In this document: positions 17,288-25,262 of the stretch, in pieces | How the letters are laid out: each line of letters begins with the position of its first letter | How positions within the stretch are numbered: position 1 is the first letter of the stretch | Source: CAZVRZ01 sp964629965 | Lineage (GTDB): Bacteria > Chloroflexota > Anaerolineae > Anaerolineales > UBA4823 | Assembly (NCBI GenBank): GCA_964629965.1 | Contig: CAZVRZ010000008.1 | Coordinates: forward strand, 8,444-72,443 | Reading direction: 5' to 3' | Length of the DNA: 64,000 bases | Position numbers and translations under genes: made by a program | The notes under the pieces: model-generated | What the model saw: the letters and a program-made list of their open reading frames with translations, nothing else | Told to the model about the DNA's origin: nothing | Database searches by the model: none

Positions 17288-18951
17288 AGCCGCAAAATCT
17301 TGCGGCTCCTGTGAAACCACGAGGGGTTGTAGCGAACTCAGCAAGAGTTGTACCCAACTCAGCAAGAGTTGTACCCAACTCAGTTGCCCTGGTCATTGCC
17401 ATCCTTGCGCTGGCTGCCTATGTCCGCACGCTCGCTCCGGACATCCTCTACGGCGATAGCGCCGAATTTCAATGCCTGGCCTACACGCTGGGCATCACCC
17501 ATTCCACCGGCTACCCCACCTACCTGCTCCTAGGGCGATTGGTGGGGTACCTGCCGGTCAACAACCTTGCCTGGCGCATCAGCCTGCTGTCGGCCATCTG
17601 TGCAGCGGTTAGCGTGGGCGGGGTTTACTTGCTGGCACTCCATTTCACCCGCAGCCGGCTCGGGGCCGCCTTGGGCAGTCTTTCATTGGGAGTTTCATAC
17701 ACCTTTTGGTCGCAAGCCGTCATCGCCGAGGTGTACACGCCTGCCATGGCGTTCCTGACAGTGATCCTGCTGCTGCTGTTCCACTGGCATGCAGATCATA
17801 AGAAACACAACGCTTCTCTGCTGGCAGCCGCTCTGCTGGCCGGGTTCGGCTTTGGCGTCCACGCCTCGGTCTGGCTGATCGCCCTGCCCGCTGCCGCCTT
17901 CGTGCTCTGGCAATTGCGCCGCCAGAACGCCTCCCGCTCCGAATGGATCCGCTCCTTATCCGCCGGCGGCGCGGGCGCCTTCACCGGCCTGGCAATCTTC
18001 CTGGCAGCCTTCTTCATCTTTGACCAGATCAACTCACCGGCCAGTTTTATCAACACCACCCTGCAGCCTTCGCGGGTCTTTTGGGATTTGCCCGCCGAAG
18101 ATTTTTCATCACCGCTCGAACGCCTGAAAATGACGGTGTTCAGCGCGCAATGGGGAGGCGCTCTGTTCCCTGGCGGGAAGTTTTCGTTCTTTAATGAAGC
18201 AGTTCACTTCTTCGAACGGCTGGCAAAGCTCGAATTCAGCCCCCCGCTGATCCTGTTTGCCCTGGCTGGGTTGGTGATTATGCTGCTCACCCGCCGTCCA
18301 GAAGGTATTTTCTATTGTGCTTACTTCCTCTTCGCGTTCTTGTTCATTATGAACTACCAGGTATCCGACAAGTATGTCTTTTACCTTTCGTTATACATTC
18401 CCCTGGCAGTCGCCGCCGGCGTCGGGATAGGCGCTGCTTTGGATTGGATCCACCGCCTCTTGCAGAGCATGCCAGGCCGGGCAGCCCGGCTGATCTATGT
18501 GCTGCCGGTGCTATTTTTCGTCACGCTGGTCTTGCAGCCCAGCGCCTCGGCGCGCTGGCAGGCGCTGCGCAGCGGGGTCGCCGGTTTTGTCGAGGAAGAT
18601 TATGTCTTTCCGGTCCAGAACCTGGCCGAACCCCGCTACGTGGCCCAGATGTACCTGACGGGCGTACCGGATAACGCCGTGTTCGTCATGGATTGGCGCG
18701 CCCTGTATTCCACCGCCTACCTTGCTCACGTGGAGCGAGGCCTGACCAACATGCTCTTCTTCGAGGCCATGCCGGCCGGCAACAATGGCAAAGTGGCCTC
18801 CACCCTCGTCGATCAACTGAGCAGTTACCTGCAAGAGGGCCGTCCGGTGTATGTTGAGCGCAAATACCCCGGCCTGGAAAGCAGTTTTCGTTACCAGCCT
18901 GCGCTCGGGAACCTGTACAAAATAGTCGAGTTGCACCCAACTCCGCCGTAA
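17269..18951 (+). CDS. DUF2723 membrane glycosyltransferase-like protein
   Basis: The protein of up to 560 residues has about 10-12 hydrophobic helices and the DUF2723 signature: an AxTLAPD-like loop, YGDSAEFQCLAYTLGITHSTGYPTY split over two turns, and an AVIAEVYTPAMAF segment. Known: members resemble GT-C protein O-mannosyltransferases using lipid-linked sugar donors at the membrane. The ATG overlaps lacZ-1 by 19 bp. The first 35 or so residues are encoded by palindromic repeats (VEPQNLAA, then RVVPNSA twice), so the real start may be the in-frame GTG at 17311 or later. The C-terminus also ends in a family A copy (VELHPT). Acceptor and donor are unknown; the galactoside neighbours suggest glycan assembly. 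Confidence 0.85.
   Translation: MPTSPVEPQNLAAPVKPRGVVANSARVVPNSARVVPNSVALVIAILALAAYVRTLAPDILYGDSAEFQCLAYTLGITHSTGYPTYLLLGRLVGYLPVNNLAWRISLLSAICAAVSVGGVYLLALHFTRSRLGAALGSLSLGVSYTFWSQAVIAEVYTPAMAFLTVILLLLFHWHADHKKHNASLLAAALLAGFGFGVHASVWLIALPAAAFVLWQLRRQNASRSEWIRSLSAGGAGAFTGLAIFLAAFFIFDQINSPASFINTTLQPSRVFWDLPAEDFSSPLERLKMTVFSAQWGGALFPGGKFSFFNEAVHFFERLAKLEFSPPLILFALAGLVIMLLTRRPEGIFYCAYFLFAFLFIMNYQVSDKYVFYLSLYIPLAVAAGVGIGAALDWIHRLLQSMPGRAARLIYVLPVLFFVTLVLQPSASARWQALRSGVAGFVEEDYVFPVQNLAEPRYVAQMYLTGVPDNAVFVMDWRALYSTAYLAHVERGLTNMLFFEAMPAGNNGKVASTLVDQLSSYLQEGRPVYVERKYPGLESSFRYQPALGNLYKIVELHPTPP
17284..17381 (+). repeat. Palindromic repeats B, A, A at the lacZ-1 / DUF2723 junction
   Basis: The family B palindrome 17284-17308 supplies the lacZ-1 stop and is read in another frame as PVEPQNLAA by the next gene. 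A decayed A copy lies at 17323-17339. Perfect GAGTTGTACCCAACTC copies lie at 17345-17360 and 17366-17381. Confidence 0.9.
18928..18943 (+). repeat. Palindromic repeat A at the DUF2723 C-terminus
   Basis: GAGTTGCACCCAACTC is read as ELHPT, three codons before the stop. Confidence 0.75.
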
Positions 18952-18990
18952 CATCTTGTGGCACCTCCCACAGAAAGAGAGATTTGCACC

Positions 18991-21900
18991 ATGTCACCTG
19001 AGATCATAAGAGATTGGGAAACCCCCCTGGTCACCGGACGGAACAAACGGCCCGGGCACGCGCCCCTTGGCGCTTATTCGAATGCAGAGCAGGCCCTGGC
19101 CGGCGTTCGAACAACGCTGCGCCATCCTACCGCACCGGGTTCTAAACTACAAGAGTCTCCCAACGTGCGCTGCCTGAACGGCTCGTGGAAATTTCACCTC
19201 GTGCCGCGTCCTGAAGAAGTTCCAGCCGATTTTCAAGCCGAAAACTTTGACGATTCCGCCTGGGTGGACATTCCCGTGCCGGGTAACTGGCAGTTGCAAG
19301 ACCTGGACTCCGCCTTTCCTGTGCGCGATATACCGATCTACACCAACGTAAACTACCCCTTTCCTCCCGACCCACACATGGCAGACGGCAGAGCCTACCT
19401 GCCCGCCGAAAACCCCACCGGCTGCTATCGCCGCACCTTCGAACTCGATCCAACCTGGCTGGGCAGCCAGATCTACCTGGTATTTGAATCGGTAGATTCT
19501 GCCTTCTACCTGTGGGTAAACGGCCTCGAAGTGGGTTACAGCCAGGACAGCCGCTTACCTGCCGAGTTTGAGATTTCGCCTTACCTGCGCGCCGGGCAGA
19601 ACACGCTTGCGGTGCAGGTTATGCGCTATTGCGACGGAACCTACCTGGAAGACCAGGACATGTGGCTGTTGAGCGGCATTCAGCGCGACGTGCATCTATA
19701 CAAAAAGCCCCCCGTCAGCCTGCAAGATTACGTCGTCCGCACTCCTTTGGAAGTAAACGGCCCGGATGCAGTTCTTCAGATCGAAGTTCAGTGCTCTGTC
19801 ATGCAGTCCGTGGGATATACGGTTGAAGCCATGCTCTACGATGCGCAGGGAACACCCGTTTTCGCCAAACCGCTCAGCGCCGCCTTCAACGATCGCAAGC
19901 TCTATAATATGGGGCTCAAGACAGGCTGGGCTTTTCTCTCCGCCCCGGTTGCCCACCCCCACAAGTGGAGCGCCGAGACGCCTTATCTTTATTACCTTGT
20001 GTTCACAATGAAAGATCCCCAGGGCACAGCCATCGACTTTGAAAGCTGCCGGGTGGGTTTCCGCCAGGTAGAGATCGAGAACGGCATCATCCTGCTCAAC
20101 GGCAAGCGCCTGGTGCTGCGCGGCGTCGATCGCCACGAGCATCACCCCGAGCGCGGGCGGGCGCTCACCGAAGAAGATATGCGCGCCGAGATCGTGCTGA
20201 TGAAGCAGCTCAATTTCAACGCCGTGCGCACCAGTCATTACCCCAACCATCCCTTCTGGTACGATTTGTGCGACGAATACGGCATCTACCTGATCGACGA
20301 AGCCAATATCGAGACCCACGGTGTGTGGGACGAGCTGAGCAACGACCCGCTCTGGCTGCATGCATACATGGAGCGCGCCACCCGCATGGTGCTGCGCGAC
20401 AAGAATCACCCCAGCATTTTGTTCTGGTCGCTGGGCAACGAGTCGGGCGTTGGCCCGCACCATCACGCCATGGCAGCCTGGATCCGGGCTTGCGATCCCA
20501 CCCGCCTGCTGCACTATGAAAGCAGCTTCCCTGGGCCTGAGGTGAGCGATGTGGTCTCGGTGATGTACCCCAACCTGGATATGATGAAACAGTTGCTGGC
20601 CGATGCCACGGAGAAACGGCCGATCATCATGTGCGAATACGCCTACGCCAAAGGCAACAGCAGCGGAAATTTCTTCAAGTTTTGGGATATGGTAGATGCC
20701 TTTCCGCGCTTCCAGGGGGGCTGCATTTGGGATTGGAACGATAAAGCCCTGCTGGCAACGAACGAACATGGCCGGTATTGGGCCTACGGCGGTGATTTTG
20801 AAAGCAAAGAACATTGGGGCGGCAATTTCAATTACCAACAACCCCACGAAGATCCCCAGATGTGCTGCAACGGCATCGTCGGGCCAGACCTGGCGCCGCA
20901 CCCAGGCGCATTCGAGGTAAAAAAAGTACAGGCGCCGGTGGGCATTGGTGTCTCCCCGCTCTTCCGTTTTGGCCCGCAGCCCCTGGTCAACGATCCCCTG
21001 ACTGGCCACCTCATCATCTGGAACAAATACCACACCCTCAGCCTCAGCCACCTGGAAATCTGCTGGGAGCTCAGCCAGGATGGGCAAGTCGTTCAATCGG
21101 GTGTGCTGCCTCCGTTGGATATTGCCGCCGGAGAAAGGGGCCAGTTGTTGGTACCCTTCCGAACGCCAGAGACCATCCTGCCAGGCGCCGAATACTATCT
21201 CCAGGTGCAGTTCGTCCTGGCAGCAGATACACCCTGGGCAGCCAGGGGGCACCAGGTGGCCTGGGAACAGTTCCGCCTGCCCCTTTCCACACCCGTAGAG
21301 CCGCAGAATTTTGCGAGCCCGGCTTCCAACGCCCCTGCTCCGGCGCCGGTTACCGTGGAGGAAGATGCCCAGCAGATGACCGTTTCCGGCTCCGGCTTCC
21401 AGGTGATCTTCGACAAAGGGACAGGCTTGATCGCTTCTTACATCGCCAATGGAAAAAAATTGCTGGTAGCCGGCCCACGCGAGAACTACTACCGGGCGCC
21501 CACCGATATCGACCTGCTGATGGGCAACCAGCCTGCGCCGATCCACCTGTGGCGTGCAGCCGGGTTGGATAGGCTGGAACGAACGCTGCAGCAGTGGTGT
21601 GTACTGCCGCAGTGGGTTGTACCGCAAGCGCCATCGTGCCCTGCGGATCAGGCCGCCGGCGCGCTCCAAATCACCACCATCTCACGACTATGCGCAGCCC
21701 AGTTGTACTCAACTGAGGCGCCCTATGGCATCACCAGCCAGGTGATTTACCGCGTGTACGGCAGCGGCGAGATTGCCGTTGACAACCAGGTTGCGGTCGA
21801 TGAGAACATGCCGTTCCTGCCGCGCATCGGCATGGAACTGATCGTCCCGGCAGGATTTGAAAACCTGTCCTGGTATGGGCGCGGGCCGCATGAAAACTAT

Positions 21901-22278
21901 GTCGATCGCAAGCATGGCGCTGCCGTCGGCCTGTACCACAGCACGGTTGCCGAACAGTTCACGCCCTATGTCTACCCCAGCGAATGCGGCGGCAAGGAAG
22001 ACGTGCGTTGGCTGTCGCTGACCGATGCCAGCGGGGCTGGATTGATGGTCGTGGGCCTGGATACGCTGCACTTCGACGCCCTGCACTACTCGATCCACGA
22101 CCTGGCCGACGCCAGGCATCTCAACAAATTGCACCCCCGCCCTGAGACCATCCTGCACCTGGATGCCCGTCACATGGGCGTGGGAGGCGATGACGGTTGG
22201 ATGGCACAAGTGCACAAAGAATTCTTGATATTTCCCGGTATTTATCGCTATGGCTTTACTCTTAAACCCGCTCAGTGA
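18991..22278 (+). CDS. lacZ: GH2 beta-galactosidase, second copy (LacZ type)
   Basis: ATG 18991, with AGAGAG upstream, is preferred to GTG 18958, which would add residues from a repeat remnant. The 1095-residue product has the full LacZ layout: DWETPLVTGRNKRPGH at the N-terminus, SQDSRLPAEFE, a barrel starting LVLRGVDRHEHHP, acid/base Glu484 in SLGNES, nucleophile Glu549 in CEYAYAKGN, and a C-terminal small-chain domain with GRGPHENYVDRK. It has no signal peptide. It is clearly diverged from lacZ-1, so the pair is an old duplication or separately acquired. Repeats B (21295, VEPQNF) and A (21700, QLYST) are in frame in the linker and the C-terminal domain. Confidence 0.95.
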   Translation: MSPEIIRDWETPLVTGRNKRPGHAPLGAYSNAEQALAGVRTTLRHPTAPGSKLQESPNVRCLNGSWKFHLVPRPEEVPADFQAENFDDSAWVDIPVPGNWQLQDLDSAFPVRDIPIYTNVNYPFPPDPHMADGRAYLPAENPTGCYRRTFELDPTWLGSQIYLVFESVDSAFYLWVNGLEVGYSQDSRLPAEFEISPYLRAGQNTLAVQVMRYCDGTYLEDQDMWLLSGIQRDVHLYKKPPVSLQDYVVRTPLEVNGPDAVLQIEVQCSVMQSVGYTVEAMLYDAQGTPVFAKPLSAAFNDRKLYNMGLKTGWAFLSAPVAHPHKWSAETPYLYYLVFTMKDPQGTAIDFESCRVGFRQVEIENGIILLNGKRLVLRGVDRHEHHPERGRALTEEDMRAEIVLMKQLNFNAVRTSHYPNHPFWYDLCDEYGIYLIDEANIETHGVWDELSNDPLWLHAYMERATRMVLRDKNHPSILFWSLGNESGVGPHHHAMAAWIRACDPTRLLHYESSFPGPEVSDVVSVMYPNLDMMKQLLADATEKRPIIMCEYAYAKGNSSGNFFKFWDMVDAFPRFQGGCIWDWNDKALLATNEHGRYWAYGGDFESKEHWGGNFNYQQPHEDPQMCCNGIVGPDLAPHPGAFEVKKVQAPVGIGVSPLFRFGPQPLVNDPLTGHLIIWNKYHTLSLSHLEICWELSQDGQVVQSGVLPPLDIAAGERGQLLVPFRTPETILPGAEYYLQVQFVLAADTPWAARGHQVAWEQFRLPLSTPVEPQNFASPASNAPAPAPVTVEEDAQQMTVSGSGFQVIFDKGTGLIASYIANGKKLLVAGPRENYYRAPTDIDLLMGNQPAPIHLWRAAGLDRLERTLQQWCVLPQWVVPQAPSCPADQAAGALQITTISRLCAAQLYSTEAPYGITSQVIYRVYGSGEIAVDNQVAVDENMPFLPRIGMELIVPAGFENLSWYGRGPHENYVDRKHGAAVGLYHSTVAEQFTPYVYPSECGGKEDVRWLSLTDASGAGLMVVGLDTLHFDALHYSIHDLADARHLNKLHPRPETILHLDARHMGVGGDDGWMAQVHKEFLIFPGIYRYGFTLKPAQ
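21295..21319 (+). repeat. In-frame palindromic repeat B in lacZ-2
   Basis: GTAGAGCCGCAGAATTTTGC followed by GAGCC is a slightly decayed family B copy, read in frame as VEPQNFAS before an Ala/Pro-rich linker. Confidence 0.7.
21700..21715 (+). repeat. In-frame palindromic repeat A in lacZ-2
   Basis: CAGTTGTACTCAACTG is a full palindrome with altered outer base pair (C-G instead of G-C), read as QLYST. Confidence 0.75.
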
Positions 22279-22290
22279 TTGATGCCGCTT

Positions 22291-22380
22291 GAGTTGAGTA
22301 CAACTCGGTTGTACTCAACTCAGTTGTACTCAACTCAGTATTGGGGCAGGTCTGAGACCTGATCGTACTACTCAACTCAG
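22291..22380 (+). repeat. Palindromic repeat A cluster after lacZ-2
   Basis: GAGTTGAGTACAACTC (22291-22306), GGTTGTACTCAACTC (22307-22321) and CAGTTGTACTCAACTC (22321-22336) are followed by a half site CTCAACTCAG at 22371. They lie between lacZ-2 and the next operon. Confidence 0.85.
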
Positions 22381-22386
22381 CCGTGA

Positions 22387-22392
22387 TACAAT
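22387..22392 (+). promoter_or_regulatory. Candidate -10 box of the ABC/GH42 cluster
   Basis: TACAAT lies 10 bases before ATG 22403, so a transcript starting there would be nearly leaderless. No Shine-Dalgarno and no convincing -35 are seen. A family A half site lies just upstream. Confidence 0.35.
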
Positions 22393-22402
22393 TACGCACA
22401 TT

Positions 22403-25261
22403 ATGCAGAAACAAAGAGCGCCTTCCTTATCGATCTTGAGACCTTTCTACCAACTGCCGGGCTTTATCTTGCTGACCATCCGCCGCCAGCAATACCATCT
22501 TGGCCTGGCCATCATGGCTTTGCTGGGCATCATCCTATCCGTCGGCCTGGTCACCAACGCCTCCTTTTTCTCCCAGGCAGTGGACCGGGTTATCCTGATC
22601 CAGAACCTGACCAAATTCAGTCAAGTGACCGGACGCCCGCCGTTCTCGACCAATGTATACGTTTTTCCATCAAATCGCTACCCTCTCACGCTGGAAAGCG
22701 CCGAAAATGTGTCGGTCCAGGTCAGCAACATCCTGGCTTCATCCGTGGGGCTGCCGCTGCGCCACCAGGGTCTTGAGGTCTCCAGCGGCATGATGCTCTT
22801 GCAGCCCATGCCCGATTCGGAACTGTACAACCAGGATAGGGATATCCTGGGCAGTGTTGATGTGGTGTATATCGCCGGTGTCGTCGGCAAGCTGGAAATT
22901 GACGCCGGCGCTCCTTTCGAGGAGGACAATACCTCAGACGCAGTGTTGGATGTTTGGATGCACGACCAAACGGCGCAGGAGATGGGCATCCAATTGGATG
23001 ACCGGTTTATGATCCGTCCCAACACCACCTTCGAACCAGTCGACGTCCGGATTGCTGGGATCTGGCACGCCAAAGACCCGGACGAAACTTTTTGGTTCGG
23101 TGACCCCGACGCACAGCTCAAAACCGCCTTCCTTGTGCGCCGGCAGGATTACATCAAGTTCATCCAGCCTATGCTTTCCTCCGGATCACGCGAGGCAAGT
23201 TGGTACATCATCCTGGATGAAAACAAAATGATCCCCAGCAAAAGCGAAGCTTACCTGGCGGGGTTTGCCCAGGCGCAAGAGAATATCTCCCAATTCTTAC
23301 CCAATGTGCGCCTCAACATGCCCCCCCTGGATCCCCTGCAAGATTTCGTCGACCGCAGTGCCTTGCTCACCATTACCCTGCTCGGTTATAACCTGCCAGC
23401 TTACGCCATCCTGCTGTATTTCCTACTGCTCATTTCTATGATCATTACGCAGTGGCAGCGCAAAGATACTTCCATATTAACCAGTCGCGGTATGAGCATT
23501 TCCGGTATCATGAACCTGACGCTGCTCGAGGAGCTGCTGCTGTTCATCGTAGGCATCCCCCTGGGTATCGGCTTTGGCATGCTCATCGCCCGCCTGATGG
23601 GTTACACCGCCAGTTTCCTGACCTTTACCCCCCGCTCTCCGCTGCCCGTGTCTACCCAGGGTTTTAGCTGGCCGCTAACCCTGATGGCTTTAAGCATCTC
23701 TCTCTTTTCACGGTTGTGGCCCATTGCCCGGGCCAACCGCCAGAGCATCGTCACCGAGGAACACGAATGGGCCCGCCCCTCCCAGGGACCATTCTGGTAT
23801 CGCTTCTACCTGGATCTGCTGTTGATCCTGCCCACCTACTACGCCTATTTCCAGATGAAACAGCGCGGCTCGCTGGTCGGCCTGATCACTACCCAACCCG
23901 AAGATCTCTACCAGGATCCGCTGCTCATCGTCATCCCCGCCCTATTCATCATCACTGCCGCCCTGGTGACCATGCGCCTGTTCGCCATTGCCATGCGCCT
24001 GCTAGATATCATCGCCAACCGCACCCCCTGGCTCACCATTCACCTGGCCTTGCGCCAGTTGGGACGGCAAAGCCACGAATATATCAGTCCGCTGCTGTTG
24101 GTGATCATTGCCCTATCGCTGGGCATCTACACCCATTCCATGGCTGCCAGCCTGGATCAATGGCTGGTGGATCGCATGTATTATCGCGCCGGCGCAGACA
24201 TTAATTTTACGCCCCTGCCGCCGATCGAAGTGTCCACCATCGGAGGAACCGATAGTAGTGATGGCAACTGGGTGGCACCGCCGCAAGAATTCACCAAAAT
24301 AAATGGGGTCTTGGACGCCACCCGGGTCGGCAGTTATTACGCCCGCACTGAACTGGCCAGCGGAAGCCAAGCCCACGGAGAGTTCCTGGCCATCGACCGC
24401 CTCAATTTCCCGGCCGTGGCATGGTGGCGTTCTGACCTGGCAAGCGAGTCCCTTGGCGCGCTCATGAACCGGCTTGCCACCACATCGGACGGCATCCTGG
24501 TTTCGCAGCAGTTCTTTGCCGACAATGCCCTGCAGATCGGCGACCTGGTCGGCTTCGATGTGGAAGCCAACGATGTATACAAAACAACCTCCCTGTTCAC
24601 CGTAGTCGGCGTATTTGATTATTTCCCCACCGTCTACTTTGACAGGGATTTTACCGTGATCGGCAACTTGGATCACCTCACTGCGGCCTTTGGTTTTATT
24701 CCAACACACGATATCTGGCTGAAGATTGCGCCGGATGCCAGCGAAGCAGCCATCCGCAAAGCGCTGCCGGGTGCGGTGGAGATGGTTGCCGGCGCCGGCA
24801 TGGATGCCCGCATCATGATCGATACCGAGAGAGCCAAGATGGAACGCGTGGGCATCTTCGGCACGCTTACGATCGGCTTCCTGGCCTCGGCTGCCATGGC
24901 GATCTTGGGTTTGCTGCTTTACAGTTATGCCTCGCTGCGAGAACGCGTCTACCGCTTTTCGGTGCTGCACGCCGTGGGCCTGCTGCATCGCCAGATCGTG
25001 ACCCAGGTGGTGATGGAATACACCTTCCTGGCGGCTTTCGGCGCCTTGGCTGGTGCTTTTATTGGCATGTACGCGGCCCGTTTGTTCGTGCCTTTTTTCC
25101 GTTTCACCGGCGAAAAAGGCGTGCCTTTACCGCCGCTCATCCCGCTTACCTCCGACCAATCGATGATTAACCTGGCAATCATTTTTACGATCATTATTGT
25201 GTTGGCTGAAGTACTCACCATGACCTCGGCGCTCCGCCGAAAATTGATAAGGATCAGATAA
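22403..25261 (+). CDS. FtsX-family ABC transporter permease (MacB/LolC-like)
   Basis: The 952-residue protein has an N-terminal helix (about residues 30-52), then a large extracytoplasmic domain. A helix block follows (about 325-440, including LLLISMIITQWQRKDTSIL split by helices), further helices near 475-560, and a second extracytoplasmic domain. Three C-terminal helices carry the FtsX pattern RVYRFSVLHAVG. This is the two-FtsX-domain, single-chain architecture seen in Gram-positive and Chloroflexota exporters or lipid/lipoprotein extractors. The two ATPases downstream (27325 and 28386) would power it. The GTG start of the GH42 gene follows the TAA after one base. Substrate unknown. Confidence 0.85.
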   Translation: MQKQRAPSLSILRPFYQLPGFILLTIRRQQYHLGLAIMALLGIILSVGLVTNASFFSQAVDRVILIQNLTKFSQVTGRPPFSTNVYVFPSNRYPLTLESAENVSVQVSNILASSVGLPLRHQGLEVSSGMMLLQPMPDSELYNQDRDILGSVDVVYIAGVVGKLEIDAGAPFEEDNTSDAVLDVWMHDQTAQEMGIQLDDRFMIRPNTTFEPVDVRIAGIWHAKDPDETFWFGDPDAQLKTAFLVRRQDYIKFIQPMLSSGSREASWYIILDENKMIPSKSEAYLAGFAQAQENISQFLPNVRLNMPPLDPLQDFVDRSALLTITLLGYNLPAYAILLYFLLLISMIITQWQRKDTSILTSRGMSISGIMNLTLLEELLLFIVGIPLGIGFGMLIARLMGYTASFLTFTPRSPLPVSTQGFSWPLTLMALSISLFSRLWPIARANRQSIVTEEHEWARPSQGPFWYRFYLDLLLILPTYYAYFQMKQRGSLVGLITTQPEDLYQDPLLIVIPALFIITAALVTMRLFAIAMRLLDIIANRTPWLTIHLALRQLGRQSHEYISPLLLVIIALSLGIYTHSMAASLDQWLVDRMYYRAGADINFTPLPPIEVSTIGGTDSSDGNWVAPPQEFTKINGVLDATRVGSYYARTELASGSQAHGEFLAIDRLNFPAVAWWRSDLASESLGALMNRLATTSDGILVSQQFFADNALQIGDLVGFDVEANDVYKTTSLFTVVGVFDYFPTVYFDRDFTVIGNLDHLTAAFGFIPTHDIWLKIAPDASEAAIRKALPGAVEMVAGAGMDARIMIDTERAKMERVGIFGTLTIGFLASAAMAILGLLLYSYASLRERVYRFSVLHAVGLLHRQIVTQVVMEYTFLAAFGALAGAFIGMYAARLFVPFFRFTGEKGVPLPPLIPLTSDQSMINLAIIFTIIIVLAEVLTMTSALRRKLIRIR

Positions 25262-25262
25262 T

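Noticed and set aside
19696..21669. 657-residue - strand ORF opposite lacZ-2
   Set aside because: It is the antisense shadow of a strongly conserved GH2 gene; long antisense ORFs are expected in this GC-rich coding sequence, and its composition (Gly/His/Val-rich) is shadow-like.
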